From Adiantum capillus-veneris (lineage: Eukaryota > Streptophyta > Polypodiopsida > Polypodiales > Pteridaceae): a stretch of DNA of 64,000 bases. A program made the translations under genes and the position numbers. The notes beneath the pieces are model-generated. The model had not been told where the DNA came from, searched no databases, and saw only the letters and a program-made list of their open reading frames with translations. The DNA lies in the NCBI GenBank assembly GCA_014529385.2, contig CM043953.1, positions 82,032,338-82,096,337 of the forward strand, given 5' to 3'. Shown one piece after another: positions 1-10,553 of the stretch (the stretch's first letter is position 1; every line of letters starts with the position of its first letter).

Positions 1-190
1 CAGTAGTCTCGGATCTTTGTAGGAAGTCCGCAACAAAATTGGTCAATCTGTTCTTTAAAAGAGACCTTCTAAAATGTAGAGGTTGGTAGAAAAGAGCTCC
101 AAAATCTCTCGCAATAAGCGTCCAGAGAATCTCCCTTGGTCATCCTAAGATGATTCCAAGCGGTTCGTATATCTCGTTCGTACTCCCGAG

Positions 191-704
191 TCAACCAAGA
201 AGAAATAAAAAGCCTTTGAATTTCAACCATTTAATCGGAGGTTCCTTTCTCAGTAGAAGGGTGGACCACCATGTTCGAGCATTTTCCTTGAAGAAAGATG
301 TAGCCCTCCGAATCCTTGAGTGCTTTGAGTAATGCCCTCCAGAGAAAGCTATCTCAAACTGTTGTATGAAGGCCAAAGCCCTTAGAGCATCTCGAAATCC
401 CGAAAAAGAGTCAAACTTAATTGATTGTCCACCTTCTTTGAATTCTCTTACTTTCTTGCTTTTATCTTTAAGGAAGTCATATTGGTTGGCTTTGTAAAAG
501 TGCTTCTTCTTTACATAAAACATGTGATCGTCGGAGTCCAAACTGTCTGAGGACGAGTCATTTGTAGAACTGTCAGAAACTGGGCGAAATCTAGACTTCT
601 TTGCCTTTTTCTTGCGCTTTCCGAACCTTTACTTTTTGCTTCTCTTTTTGCCTTTCTGCCTTCTTCGCTCGATTGAGAAGAGCTAGAATAACTGTCAGAA
701 GAAG

Positions 705-735
<31 letters not shown>

Positions 736-1120
736 GGATAGTTCTTCAATCGTACACGCTTCTTCTGCTTTCTCGCTAATGCAAAAGAAGATTGACGACC
801 CAAATAACCCAAGAAGTCAGTTCTTTTTCTCATGCTTTTTGGATTTGTTGTTTGCGTCCAAAAGCCGGCTAATCTGTGTCTGAACTACCTCTCGTAATTC
901 TTGCTTTGTAAACATCTTGGAAGGAGGTTTCTTGATGGCCGGTTTGATGGGTGGTTCTGTGGCCTTCTGCCACTGGGTGTGTACTTCTGCAAGGGATTGC
1001 TGAGTAAATTTTTTTGCAAATTTTGGATCCTGTCGACGCTCCATCTCTTTAATCTTGAACTGAGTAGGCCGAGGTGGGTCGTACTCTTCCTCTAATTGCT
1101 CATTAGAATCTTCTCTGTGA
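191..1120 (-). pseudogene. Degenerate gag of the minus-strand element
   Basis: Pieces of a retrotransposon gag are spread over more than one frame. The upstream part (817-1120) is charged and carries MERRQDPKFAKKF. An AGA/AAG microsatellite near 700-733 reads as a serine run in one frame and a leucine run in another. The downstream part (191-541) has the gag core signature FFKENARTWWSTLL, the hydrophobic stretch with paired tryptophans typical of the retrotrans_gag family. Frameshifts and stops separate the blocks, so no capsid protein can be made. No pol is visible before the window edge. Confidence 0.55.
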
Positions 1121-1211
1121 TCTCCTCCCGCATTTGCAGATGCAGAAAAAGTCCACCGATTTTTGTCGAGAGAAAAGGATCGGATTTTTGGGTAGAAGAG
1201 AAATCGGCCGC

Positions 1212-1223
1212 GCTCTGATACAA
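1212..1223 (-). other. Primer binding site, tRNA-Met type
   Basis: The minus strand reads TTGTATCAGAGC one base after the LTR end. This matches TGGTATCAGAGC, complementary to the 3' end of plant initiator tRNA-Met, with one mismatch. Its position fixes the orientation of this element. Confidence 0.65.
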
Positions 1224-1224
1224 G

Positions 1225-1638
1225 TGTAACAAACTTCGACACCCATGGTCAAGATTCTACCGCGACACAACAGAGATTCACTTCGAAACACTCCACAATT
1301 CACAATTAGGTTGACACGCCCGGCGTAGTTCCGTGCCAAGAGGTATTAGCCCCAAAGACTGGCGCCCCTTTCGGTATTTCTTTTTGTATTAATCTGTGCT
1401 CAAAGTACAAGAGAGCGGGTAGGTGCTCACTCACAGACTCTGCGTCCAGATGCTCTAAGAAGTCAGGCCTTGCCCACTTATTTAAAGATACAAGGGATGC
1501 CCAAAAGCAAAGCCCCAAAAGCACTTAAACCCAAAAGCTTTTACTCTCAAAAAGCAACTGTCTTAAAAGCTGCTATAATCAGCCAACGTAATTTCAGGAA
1601 AATCCGTACGTTGCTGGTGATGCCATTAATTGATATCA
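1225..1638 (-). repeat. 5' LTR (minus orientation), about 414 bp
   Basis: On the minus strand it starts TGATATCAATTAATGG and ends in TTGTTACA, giving the usual TG...CA ends. The 3' end is directly followed by a primer site. The 3' half aligns with the solo LTR at 11165-11690. The first part is more diverged from that family, so the 5' boundary rests on the TG end and on the return of the interrupted gag frame at 1640. Confidence 0.65.
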
Positions 1639-1639
1639 A

Positions 1640-2098
1640 GCGTGGCAAGAGGCACAGTTGGCCGCGCACCTAGAGGAAGCCGAGGAAGGCGTGTCCCTTT
1701 CTTTCAATTGGGTTGACTTCCAAGACAAGCTCAAGGCGCGGTTCTTACCACTTAGTATCTTAAAGGAAGATTGGCGCAATCTCAAGCAAAATGGTACCCC
1801 AGTCATGTCCTTTTCTAACCGTGTTTTGCAACTTGGCACCCAATCACGCAAATTGGATGCGAAGCACAAAGAGGCTTTTATTTTCGGGTTAGACGAGTAT
1901 ATCAGGTTCGATGTCAAAGTCTTCGACCCTGTAGATCTCAACAAGGCGGTAGCGATTTCTCTCGCACAGGAGATGAAGCACAACAATGGAAAGCCTAAGG
2001 AGAACAAGTCTTCTCATTGTACCTCTCAGACTGCTCAGAACCCACAGAACGGTAAGAACGGTAACTCTTCTAGCCAATCTTCCTCTAACCCTTCGTAA
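1640..2098 (+). pseudogene. gag (capsid) fragment of the gypsy element
   Basis: The frame resumes in the codons for AWQEAQLAAHLEEAEEG, directly after the inserted LTR, and runs to a stop at 2096-2098. The segment FNWVDFQDKLKARFLPL followed by a MSFSNRVLQL region and a FIFGLDEYIRFDV region is the usual retrotrans_gag layout (W..F...L...F, then an F..GL....R..V helix). The tail is rich in N, S, K and Q, as expected before a zinc knuckle. The N-terminal part is missing because the minus-strand element landed in the gene. Confidence 0.75.
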
Positions 2099-2185
2099 AA
2101 GAACTCTCAAAATGAATCTAAGGGTAAAGCTAAAGCACCTGCTAAACCTAAGCTAACCCCGGATTGAAAAGCCACACAAGGAATT

Positions 2186-2790
2186 ATAGGAGGATACATA
2201 ACGGTTGAAGAACAAGTCATTTATGCGAAGGAAGGTAGATGTTATCAATATCACGTGAAGAGGAACATTAAGAAGGCTTGTCCTTTGATGAACCAATCTG
2301 AGTCTCCACATGTTTCTGACACACATTGATGAGTCTCTCTTTAAATGTTATGGTCACGTGAAGGGTCAGCTTGTTGTCATATTGTTTGATTCAGGCAGTA
2401 TGCATGATGTGATTGGTCTCTCTCTTTGTAGAGAGAGCCCGCCTAGAGGTTAACCAGACAACTTCTCTCGAGGTGTCGGGCTTTGCTCCCGGTATGGACT
2501 CTCTCATTACGCGAGAGTGCCTTGATGTGTTGTTCATTGTTCAACAAGCTTCCTTATGCAAAAAAATTGTCGTGTCTCCTCTCTCAGGATGTGATATGAT
2601 TTTGGGTATTATATGGTTTCGTGAGCATAACCCTCTCATTAATTGGGCGGACAATACTCTCACTCTAAACGCCAAAAGCAACTCTCCCATGATCGTTCGT
2701 GGTGAGGAGGGTCTGCATTCTTTGTATCTTATTTCTCATGTGCAAGCGAAGCGTGAATTACGAGAGGAGCACAAGCGGCATTCATCTATG
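2186..2790 (+). pseudogene. Degenerate zinc knuckle and aspartic protease
   Basis: Around 2232-2280 a CCHC-like block reads CYQYHVKRNIKKACP, with the second Cys and the His replaced. At 2375-2410 the protease active site reads ILFDSGSMHDVIG, a good retropepsin DSG motif. A frameshift before 2413 moves the rest of the domain to another frame, where GCDMILGIIWFREHNPLINW is the conserved second half (the D-x-I-L-G-x-x-W region of plant gypsy proteases). The catalytic residues survive but the frame does not. Confidence 0.7.
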
Positions 2791-2837
2791 CCTCCCCAGT
2801 TACCCAGAGCATTCAGGCTCCAGACAGGTATTCAGCT

Positions 2838-4240
2838 TTGTTTACCAAGGTTAAGCACCTCTTTTTGCAGGATGATCTTCCACTCCGTCTCCCTTCTGAG
2901 CGATCGGAGGACCATCGCATCGAACTCACAGAGGGGGCACAACCGGTCAGTAAGGCTCCCTATTGTTTGAACAAGACTCAGGAAGAAGAATTAGAGCGGC
3001 AACTCAGGGAGTTGGTGGCCAGAGGATTCAAACGTCCTAGTGTAAGTCCTTTTGCTGCTCCTATTTTATTTGTTCGCAAGAAGGATGGTTCATCTCGTTT
3101 GTGTGTTGATTACAGGGCATTGAACAAGATGACCGTCAAGAACAAGTTTTTGATGCCTCGCATTGAGTAGATCTTCGATAGGCTCAATGGGGCAAAGGTT
3201 TTTAGTAAGGTCGATCTCAAAAGTGGATACCATCAGGTAAGGGTATTCAAAGGCAACATCTACAAGACCGCTTTTCGCACAAAGCGAGGGCAATGGGAGT
3301 ATGTGGTTATGCCTTTTGGATTGATAGGTGTCGTGGGTACATTGAACCGTCTCATGGTAGGCCGTTTTGGCGATATGGATGTCGTGGGTACATTGAACCG
3401 TCTCATGGTAGGCCGTGTATGTGTGTTCATCTTTCTTGATGATATTCTCTTTTTTTCTTCATCGTAGGAACAACATGAAAAGGATGTAGAAAGGGTATTG
3501 ACCCGTTTGGATGAGTGTAAGCTGTGCATTGCAGCCAAGAAATTTGAGTTTTTTTTCACTGAAGTTACTTATCTGGGTTATATCATTTTTGCAGAAGACG
3601 TCAAGCTAGATCCCGGGAAGGTGGAACAGGTTTGTAATTGGGATTTGCCCAAAACTGCATATGATATGCGTTCTTTTCTTGGTTTATGTCAAGCATATAG
3701 TTCGCACATAGAGAATTTTGGACGCATTGCCGTACCCATGATCGATGTTTTGAAAGGGGTCAAGACTCGCTGACAGTGCGTGGATTTGCCCGAAGCAGCC
3801 ATTGAGGCTTTTGCAGCTCTCTAAGGTTGCGATGATAGAAGCGCGGTGTCTCATCCTTGCCTCTTGGAATGACCCCTTTGAGGTATGGACGGATGTGAGC
3901 AATGTCGCCATAGGTGTTGTGCTTCAGTAGCTTGGCCGTCAAGTTGCATTTCTTAGTCGGAAGTTGAATAGTGGAGAAAAGAACTATTCCGTTTATGACA
4001 AAGAACTTCTGTCTGTCATTCACTCTCTTAAGCATTGGAAGCATTTTCTGTATGGTAGAGAGTTCACAGTTCGCACAGATTCCCAGGTCCTCAAGTGGCT
4101 CTAGTCTATGTCTAGTGCACCTTGGAATGATCGCTAAGCACGGTGGTCACAATTTTTTGAGCAATTTGGAGATTTGATTATGTGCATGGAAAAGCTAGCC
4201 CTGTTGCAAATGCGTTGAGTCACAAAGGACAGATCCTGGC
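2838..4240 (+). pseudogene. Reverse transcriptase and RNase H of the gypsy element
   Basis: The RT palm is readable: [18 protein letters not shown], then [19 protein letters not shown] near 3080-3130, then KVDLKSGYHQVR near 3205, then FLDDILFF near 3432, which keeps the FxDD catalytic pair. Stops fall at 3168 and after the FLDD block. A 50-bp stretch near 3330-3415 is duplicated (GTCGTGGGTACATTGAACCG occurs twice), which disrupts the palm. The connection and RNase H follow in pieces (VTYLGYIIF, RSFLGLCQAYSSHIENFG, DVSNVAIGVVLQ, NYSVYDKELLSVIHSLKHWK, FTVRTDSQVLKWL). The family replicates through RNA in the cytoplasm and inserts in the nucleus; this copy cannot code. Confidence 0.85.
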
Positions 4241-4393
4241 TCTTGAGTCAAGATCCACAGTTTCTCTTCAGGGTGTCTTTCGACAGCATGAAGAACTAGT
4301 ATGCAGATTCCGAGTTTCGTAAGCACTGGTTGCAGATTCTTGCTCCCAAGGGCCTAGCAACTCTCTCATTCGTGAAGGTTTGTTGTATTTTCG

Positions 4394-5115
4394 TCACCGT
4401 CTATGTATGTTGCCTTCTCTTAGGACAACTATATTGCACGATGCACATGACTCTCTCACGGTGGGCACAGGGGAATGAACACCACTTTGGAGAAAATAGA
4501 AAGATTCTTTTATTGGCCTAAAATGCGAAAGGATGTGTTTCGTTATGTCACCGAGTGCACCATTTGTCAAAAGGTAAAAGCTCCTCGGGGTAAGCAGCAA
4601 GGCCTCTTGCTTCCGCTGCCTATTCCCAATAGACCTTTTCAGGATATTTCTATGGATTTTGTGACTAACCTTGTACTTAGTTTGCATTCAAGGAACACTC
4701 AATGTTTGACAGTTGTTGACTATTTCAGCAAGTTTTGGATGTTAATTCCTTGTAAGGCCACAATTATTGCACAAGATGTAGCACGGTTGTGCATAAAGCA
4801 TTGGTACCCCCTCTGTGGTTTTTGCCAAAATCAATTGTTTTAGATAGGTGTGTTAAGTTCTCGTCCAATTTTTGGCGCGCACCCTTTGAAAATTTTGGCA
4901 CTAAGTTGAATTTTTCATTGGCTTTTCATCCACAGCCATATGGTCAAACAGAAATTTACAATCAGTTGTCTTTTGATGTTTTGAAGTCATATGTGCATGA
5001 TCGGCAGTCTCATTGGGAGCTCTATCTCCCTTTGGTTCAAGCAATTTTGAATGACTCTTATTTCTCTGTCATTGGTAGAACTCCGTATGAGGCAGCTTTT
5101 GGACGTCCGTTCTAG
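4394..5115 (+). pseudogene. Integrase of the gypsy element
   Basis: The zinc-binding H2C2 region reads ILHDAHDSL, then a frameshift, then FFYWPKMRKDVFRYV with CTICQK. The core follows: ISMDFVTNL (first Asp), IVLDRCVKFSSNFW (second Asp, in a second frame from about 4850) and HPQPYGQTEIYNQ (Glu). The three catalytic acidic residues are therefore still readable, but the domain is split by a stop near 4841 and a +1 shift. Confidence 0.8.
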
Positions 5116-5333
5116 TCACTTTTGACTCGCTTGGTCAGTCCAATGCTTGATGCCAATACTGAAAGTTCGATGAAATGTCTGAGAGTGTGAAGCTTCGGCT
5201 AAGCAACGCTCAAGAGTCTTACTCACGACACGCTAACAAGTATGGTCAGGATTTTTCTGTCAAGATAGGGGATTGGGTTTATTTAAGAATCATGAAGCAA
5301 AGTCTTAAGTAAGTCGAAAAGAAGTGTCCTAAG

Positions 5334-5720
5334 TTGTCTTTCAGAATGTATGTTCCATTTCCTGTCATTAAAAAAATCAACGAGGTTTCGATGAAATTAC
5401 AATTGTCTAACTCATGGTCAATGCAGAACGTTTTCCATGTTTTTTGGTTGAAAGTGTTTCAGGATACACCTCCAAAAGACATTTTCGAAGAAGAAGAGCC
5501 CAAGATCATTGATGAAGCTGAAGTCATGGAGTCGGAGCAAGTGTTGTTGCATCGGTTTCGCCATGGCTCAAAGAAGCAAGTTAGACAATACTTTTTGAAG
5601 TTTAAGGATCGAGGAACCAACGAGGCAGTGTCGGTCGATGAAGAGTTCTTCAGAGATTATCTAGAGTTGTTGGCGGACTACAAGATAGCCATGCAGCTCG
5701 GTACCAGTATCTCACTTTGA
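5334..5720 (+). pseudogene. Integrase C-terminal SH3-like and chromodomain-like tail
   Basis: This is the open end of pol, 128 residues to a TGA just before the polypurine tract. It reads FPVIKKINEVSMKLQL and NVFHVFWLKVF, the integrase C-terminal SH3-like fold that precedes chromodomains in chromoviruses. An acidic linker and a LLHRFRHGSKKQVRQYFLKF block follow. The latter occupies the chromodomain place but lacks the canonical Y.VKWKG/W.P signature. The non-autonomous element at 6295-10553 keeps a related tail at 9061-9310, so this end of the protein is family specific. Confidence 0.65.
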
Positions 5721-6294
5721 AAAGAAGGAGATGTCACGTGCACATCTAACCTTATGTGCATGTGGACAAGCTACTTCAAGTCTAGGGTTCAGGTCAGCTT
5801 AGGAAGTGTTATGGTACCTTTGTGAGCCTGTGCGCAGGGCGTGTATGTCAGGCACTTACAGTAGTTGCATATCCTGTGGTTGCACACAACATGATCATCA
5901 ACATGACATTCAATACCCATCATGAGCATTTTACAATGCATAGAACCCATTTTCCCAATTTATCCATTTTTCACTTATTATTTAATAAGTGACTTTTGTT
6001 GGAAACTTGGTAGGGCAAATTTTCTAAGCTACTATAAATAAAACCTAGCGCTAGCACTTTTTGGCAGAAGAGGCAGTAGAAGTCCTAGTAACTTGCAGTG
6101 CACCTTCTCAGCAAGACCGGCAGGAGACCTAGCGCGTTTACAGCAAACAGCAGAGCAGATAGCGTTATGGCTACAAATCAGCCTATCGTTTTCTGCTACA
6201 GATTCAGCCTAGCGTTTTCAGCAGATAGCAGATGAACCTTAGCGTTTTGCTACAGATCTCCTGGCGTTTTTCAATTGCAGACCTTGCCTAGCAT

Positions 6295-7482
6295 TGTCAC
6301 CTGGCACATTCAACCCTATGTGTCAGTGGACAAGCTACAACATGACCAAGGTTCAATTCAGTCGTCAGTCTAGAGTAGGAAGTGATCTGGCACTTTTGTG
6401 AGTCTCTTTGCAGACCGTGCATGTCCAAACACTTAGATTAGATGCATATCCTCAGGTTGCACATAACATGACCATCAGATTCCAGTCAGAAACCATCGTT
6501 AGCATTTTTACACCACATAGACCTATTTTACCTATTTTTGACATTTTTCACTTATTATTTTTAAGTAACTTTTGTTGGAAAGTAGGTAGGGCAATTTTGC
6601 TAAGTTTGCATAAATAGAAACCTAGCGCTAGCACTTTCTGGCAGAAGAGGCGGCAGGAGCACCTTGCTCAACAGGCAACTTCTCAGCAAGACCAACACCC
6701 CTAGTAGCTCTAGCGTTTCCAGCCATTTGAGGACCTAGCGTTTTTGCATCAGATCAGCCTTGGCGTCATCACGACACAGTAGATCAGCCTAGCGTTTTGC
6801 ATTTGCAGAACAACCGGCGCGACAGTAGAAGACCATTTCAGCCCTAGCGTTTTTTAATCTGCACCATACTACAGCGCTTTTGCAGTTTTACCGCAACGGA
6901 ACATCAAGAAACCCCAACGTTTTCAGTTTTCAGCCTTTAGCACTCGTAGAAGAAGTTCCAAACCTCGCAAATCTCACCTTTCCGCAGCAGATCCTCGCCG
7001 CACGGTCAGATCTAGCGAAGTTTACAGTTTCAGCCCGGAAAATGCAGATTTCAGCATCTGCGTTTTCGGTGCGTCGTCGTTGCATCGTCGTCATCGACAT
7101 AGAGTCAAAATTCAGCAGATACAAGATTTGCAGATTTCAGCCCGTCTCGTCCTCGTCCTCGTCCTCGTCCTCATCGTGGTCGACATCGTCGGCAAGTCCA
7201 AGCATTGTAGAGATTTGTGCAATCATAAGTAGACCGCTCTCGCCATAGAGAGTGGGGCCTTCGGAGGAGGGTTTTACAACGTCTCTAGTGTCGTATTCTC
7301 TTCTCTATCTCTCAGTCTCATGCACTTCCATTCACAGTGTCCATTCACTTTGTTTATGTCCATTGCACTCTCTCATTAGAGGAACGGAAGGCTCTCCCTT
7401 CCAAAAGTAAAAGGAACCTTGAGCACAGTTGGGAGCAATCATCTTGAGCAAAGTTCAAACATCCACTCTGCTGCACGTTATA
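6295..7482 (+). repeat. 5' LTR of the non-autonomous element (1188 bp)
   Basis: It begins TGTCACCTGGCACATTC and ends GCACGTTATA, where relatives have TTACA, so the terminal CA has decayed to TA. It aligns along its length with 9328-10553 and 11788-13006. A TATA-like AATAAAT-type stretch (CATAAATAG) lies near 6609-6617. Confidence 0.85.
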
Positions 7483-7495
7483 TTGGTATCAGAGC
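7483..7495 (+). other. Primer binding site, tRNA-Met
   Basis: TTGGTATCAGAGC follows the LTR end directly; TGGTATCAGAGC is the perfect complement of the plant initiator tRNA-Met 3' end. A similar site follows the LTR at 13006. Confidence 0.85.
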
Positions 7496-7915
7496 TTTGG
7501 CAGTGTTCTGTATCACTCAAGGAAAGATCCAAAAAAATCACAATATTTTGCTTGTTGTGGTCGCACGTAACCCAATTCCTCTTGGGCGTATCAATTCCTA
7601 ATCGTGTTTTTGAAGAGTGACAGGAAACCCAAGAAAGAAGGGCCTGTTTAGCCTCCCCTTGTGCCTCTTTTCACTCATTGAGAGCGGACCGTGCACTTAG
7701 CGGCCGACCAATCGAGGTGAGGTGGGAAAAAGCAACCTTGGTGTGAGCGCAAGGCCACCAAGGGGTGCGCCCGTAGGAAAGAGAAGAACTCGAGTGAAGA
7801 GAAGATCCTTCTCTAACACAGATTGCAAGCAAAAGAAGAACCTCAAGACACTCAAGAACCAAGACCCACAAGAACCCAAGTTCCTCGTGAACTTAAGAAC
7901 CCACGACTTCAGTGG

Positions 7916-8593
7916 ATGGTCATCACCCGAAGCGGAATGGATACTTCGCAGGGAGGTGGTGAGCATGGGAGTGGAGAAGAAGAGTTTTCCCCACCACGAG
8001 GTTTTTTTTGACCCTCCCCCTTCCCCATCTATGCCAACGATTGCACTAACTCCTATGAAGGCTTTCGACAAGATGATGATGATGGACAAGAAGTTCGAAC
8101 GTGAAGCAAGAGAAGCAGCAAGAAAGGCAGAACATAGAGAAAGAATGGCAGCCATAGAGCGTGCATACAACGAAAGAATGGCAGCCATAGCACGTGATCG
8201 CGAAGAGTTGTTGCGACTCTTTTCTAATGTGCAAGCACAGATGGCAAGGGATCAGGAGAACGAGATTCTCTCAGTCTCTTCTTTTCCAAAGCATGATGAT
8301 AAGCATGATGAATTGCTCGACAATGATAAGCATGATGATTTGAATGACAATGATAAGCATGATGAATTGCATGATATGACAAGCATGATGATTTGCACGA
8401 AGATGATGCGATTGTTCACAAGGATGATGTGTTAGTTGATACTTTCTCTAGTGAAGCTAACCTCATTGTAGAGAGGATCAATCATGAAGAATTGATCTTG
8501 GCTCTCGAGCCTAGGTCCAAAGAACCCCCTCAGAAAGAACCGATCTTAACTCTCGAGTCGAGGTCCAAAGAACCCCCACATGTGTTCGAATGA
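7916..8593 (+). pseudogene. gag-like N-terminal region with coiled coil and acidic repeats, frameshifted
   Basis: The likely start is the ATG at 7916 (MVITRSGMDTSQGGG), a start resembling other gypsy gags. A run of eight T at 8002-8009 breaks this frame. The continuation in the next frame is FDPPPSPSMPTIALTP, then a highly charged helical stretch FEREAREAARKAEHRERMAA with heptad-like spacing (about 8085-8260), likely a coiled coil. A tract of repeated K-H-D-D/E units follows (about 8290-8410), with a further one-base shift near 8380, then two copies of LExRSKEPP (8513-8582). No zinc knuckle or retrotrans_gag core is seen. The role as a particle protein is inferred from position only. Confidence 0.6.
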
Positions 8594-9310
8594 TTGGTCA
8601 GCACACATTGTTCGAGTGTTTCATTCGTGATGCTTTCCTGTATTTTAGTCAGAGTTCTTATGTGATCTCTTTTCATAGGCATGACATATTGCACGATGAA
8701 CACGATTCACTCATGAATGAGCACGGATATATGCGGATGATTCATGAAAAGTTGAAATGTTTGCTTTCAAGGAATTCACATTCCATGTCTCTTTCTTGGC
8801 ATGACACGGTATCTGAAAGAGCACAAGAAGGATTGAACATCAAGCATCGGCATTTCCATTGTGATTTGCCACAGTTGATTGATTTAGATAAGAAAGAAAA
8901 GATTCGATCTCATTGTTTGCATTTGTTTGATTAACGGTTTGACACTACGTCTCTATGTTCATCTACATTGCATGCACAGTCTTTAGAGAAGACGAGCTTT
9001 TCCAGTCACTTTACATGGAATGGGTATGTTCATGTTTTTGTGTTAGAAGTGGTTTCATGAATTTTCATCCTCGGAGATTCTTGAAGAAGGTAGACGCATG
9101 ACGCTAGACGAAGTGGAAGCATTGAAGATGACTTTGTGTCGCTTTCAGCGCGGCCCAGAGAAGAAGAAGAAGGCATTGCATACCTTTATGAAGTTCAAGT
9201 ATCACATGACCCACGCATCAGAGTGGGCCGGCGAAGAGTCCTTCCCAGGATTCTTCTAGACGCTGTTGGCGATCTCCCTCGACGCCATACAGTTCGGTGC
9301 TAGTACCTCA
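8590..9310 (+). pseudogene. Remnant of integrase zinc-binding region and C-terminal tail
   Basis: The block DILHDEHDSLMNEHGYMRM (about 8685-8740) resembles the TILHDAHDSL start of the integrase zinc-binding region in the autonomous relative at 4430. The frame ends at 8934. From about 9061 to 9310 a second frame reads LDEVEALKMTLCRFQRGPEK and ends IQFGASTSL, matching the MQLGTSISL end of the autonomous element at 5690-5720. The internal deletion therefore removed most of pol but kept both edges. Confidence 0.55.
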
Positions 9311-9327
9311 CTTTGTAAAGGAGGGGA

Positions 9328-10553
9328 TGTCACGTGACACATCCAACCCTATGTGTCCGTGGACAAGCTACAGTATGACCAGGGTTCACTTTAGTCAAGT
9401 CAGTGTAGAATAGGAAGTGATCCGGCACTTTCGTGAGTCTTTTCGCAGACCATGCATGTCCAAACACTTAGATTAGATGCATATCCTCTGGTTGCACACA
9501 GCATGACCATCAGATTCCAGTCAGAAACCACCAGTAGCATTTTTACAGTGCATAGACCTATTTTCCCTATTTTTGACATTTTTCACTTATTATTTTTAAG
9601 TGACTTTTGTTGGAAAGTAGGTAGGGCAATTTTGCTAAGTTTGTATAAATAGAAACCTATCGCTAGCACTTTCTGGTAGAAGAGGTAGCAGGAGCACCTT
9701 GCTCAATAGGCAACTTCTCGGCAAGACCAACACCCGCAGTAGCTCTAGCGTTTTCAGCCATCTGAGGACCTAGCGTTTTTGCATGAGATCAGCCTTGGCG
9801 TTTTGTGCACAGCAGATCAGCCCCGGCGTCATCACGACACAGCAGATCAGCCTAGCGTTTTGCATCTGTAGAATAACCGGCGACAACAGAAGACCACTTC
9901 AGCCCTAGCATTTTTGAATTTGCATCATACTACAGCGTTTTGCAGTTTCACCGCGACGGAACATCAAGAAACCCCAGCGTTTTCAGTTTTCAGTCTTTAG
10001 CACTCGCACAAGAAGTCCCAAACCTCGCAGATCTCACCTTTCCGTAGCAGATCCTCGCCGCACGGTCAGATCGAGCGAAGTTTCCAGTTTCAGCCCGGAA
10101 AACGCAGATTTCAGCATCTGCGTTTTCAGCTCGTCGTCGTTGCATCGTCGTCATCGACATAGAGTCAGAATTCAGCAGATACAAGATTTGCAGATTTCAG
10201 CCCTTAGAGTTTTCAGATTTCAGCCCGTCTCGTCGTCGTCCTCATTGTCGTCGACATAGTCGGCAAGTCCAAGCATTGTAGAGATTTGTGCAATCATAAG
10301 TAGACCGCTCTCGCCATAGAGAGTGGGGCCTTTGGAGGACGGTTTTACAACGTCTCTAGTGTCGTATTCTCTTCTCTATCTCTCAATCTCATGCACTTCC
10401 ATTCACAATGTCCATTCACTTTGTTTATGTCCATTGCACTCTCTCATTAAAGGTACGGAAGGCTCTCCCTTCCATAAGTAAAAGGAACCTTGAGCACAGT
10501 TCGGAGCACTCATCTTGAGCAAAGTTCAAACATTCACTCCGCTGCACCTTACA
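9328..10553 (+). repeat. 3' LTR of the non-autonomous element (1226 bp)
   Basis: It starts TGTCACGTGACACATCC and ends GCACCTTACA, with AGCGT beyond it as the target duplication. It contains a clean TATAAAT box at 9644-9650, about 20 bp upstream of the conserved CGCTAGCAC word. It is close in sequence to the 5' LTR; the visible differences are mostly transitions and small indels. Confidence 0.85.
9644..9650 (+). promoter_or_regulatory. LTR promoter TATA box
   Basis: TATAAAT followed by AGAAACCTA and CGCTAGCAC. The equivalent place in the other family members reads TATAAATA (6033), TATATAAG (about 12115) and TATATAAG (about 54184), each followed by the same AAACC...GCTAGCA block. Conservation of the box among otherwise drifting copies supports it as the core promoter; transcription would start just downstream. 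Confidence 0.55.

Larger units (their letters stand above)
1..1638 (-). mobile_element. LTR retrotransposon, 5' part (LTR, primer site, gag remnant), runs off left edge
   Basis: Read on the minus strand, this is an LTR (1225-1638), a primer binding site (1212-1223) and a gag-like region that continues past the left edge of the window. The LTR shares its 3' half with the solo LTR at 11165-11690 and with the LTRs at 55362 and 60115: all have the AAGAAATACCG, TTTGGGGCCAATA and GGAATTCCGCC-type blocks in the same order. Its right end joins a plus-strand gag reading frame in mid-gene, so it was inserted into the gypsy element that resumes at 1639. The other end, and therefore the target-site duplication, is outside the window. 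Confidence 0.75.
6295..10553 (+). mobile_element. Non-autonomous gypsy-type element with both LTRs, lacking protease, RT and RNase H
   Basis: A 5' LTR (6295-7482), primer site (7483-7495), 1845-bp interior, purine tract AAAGGAGGGGA (9317-9327) and 3' LTR (9328-10553) are all present. The interior holds a gag-like N-terminal region, a vestige resembling the integrase zinc-binding region, and the family's C-terminal tail. Protease, RT and RNase H are absent. It lies inside the LTR of a relative of its own family. The target duplication AGCAT/AGCGT differs by one G-to-A change in a CpG. It is best described as a deletion derivative amplified in trans; whether other copies exist cannot be seen here. 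Confidence 0.85.

Noticed and set aside
591-833. Frame with a poly-leucine run resembling a membrane segment
   Set aside because: It is the AAG/AGA microsatellite read in one frame of a frameshifted gag.
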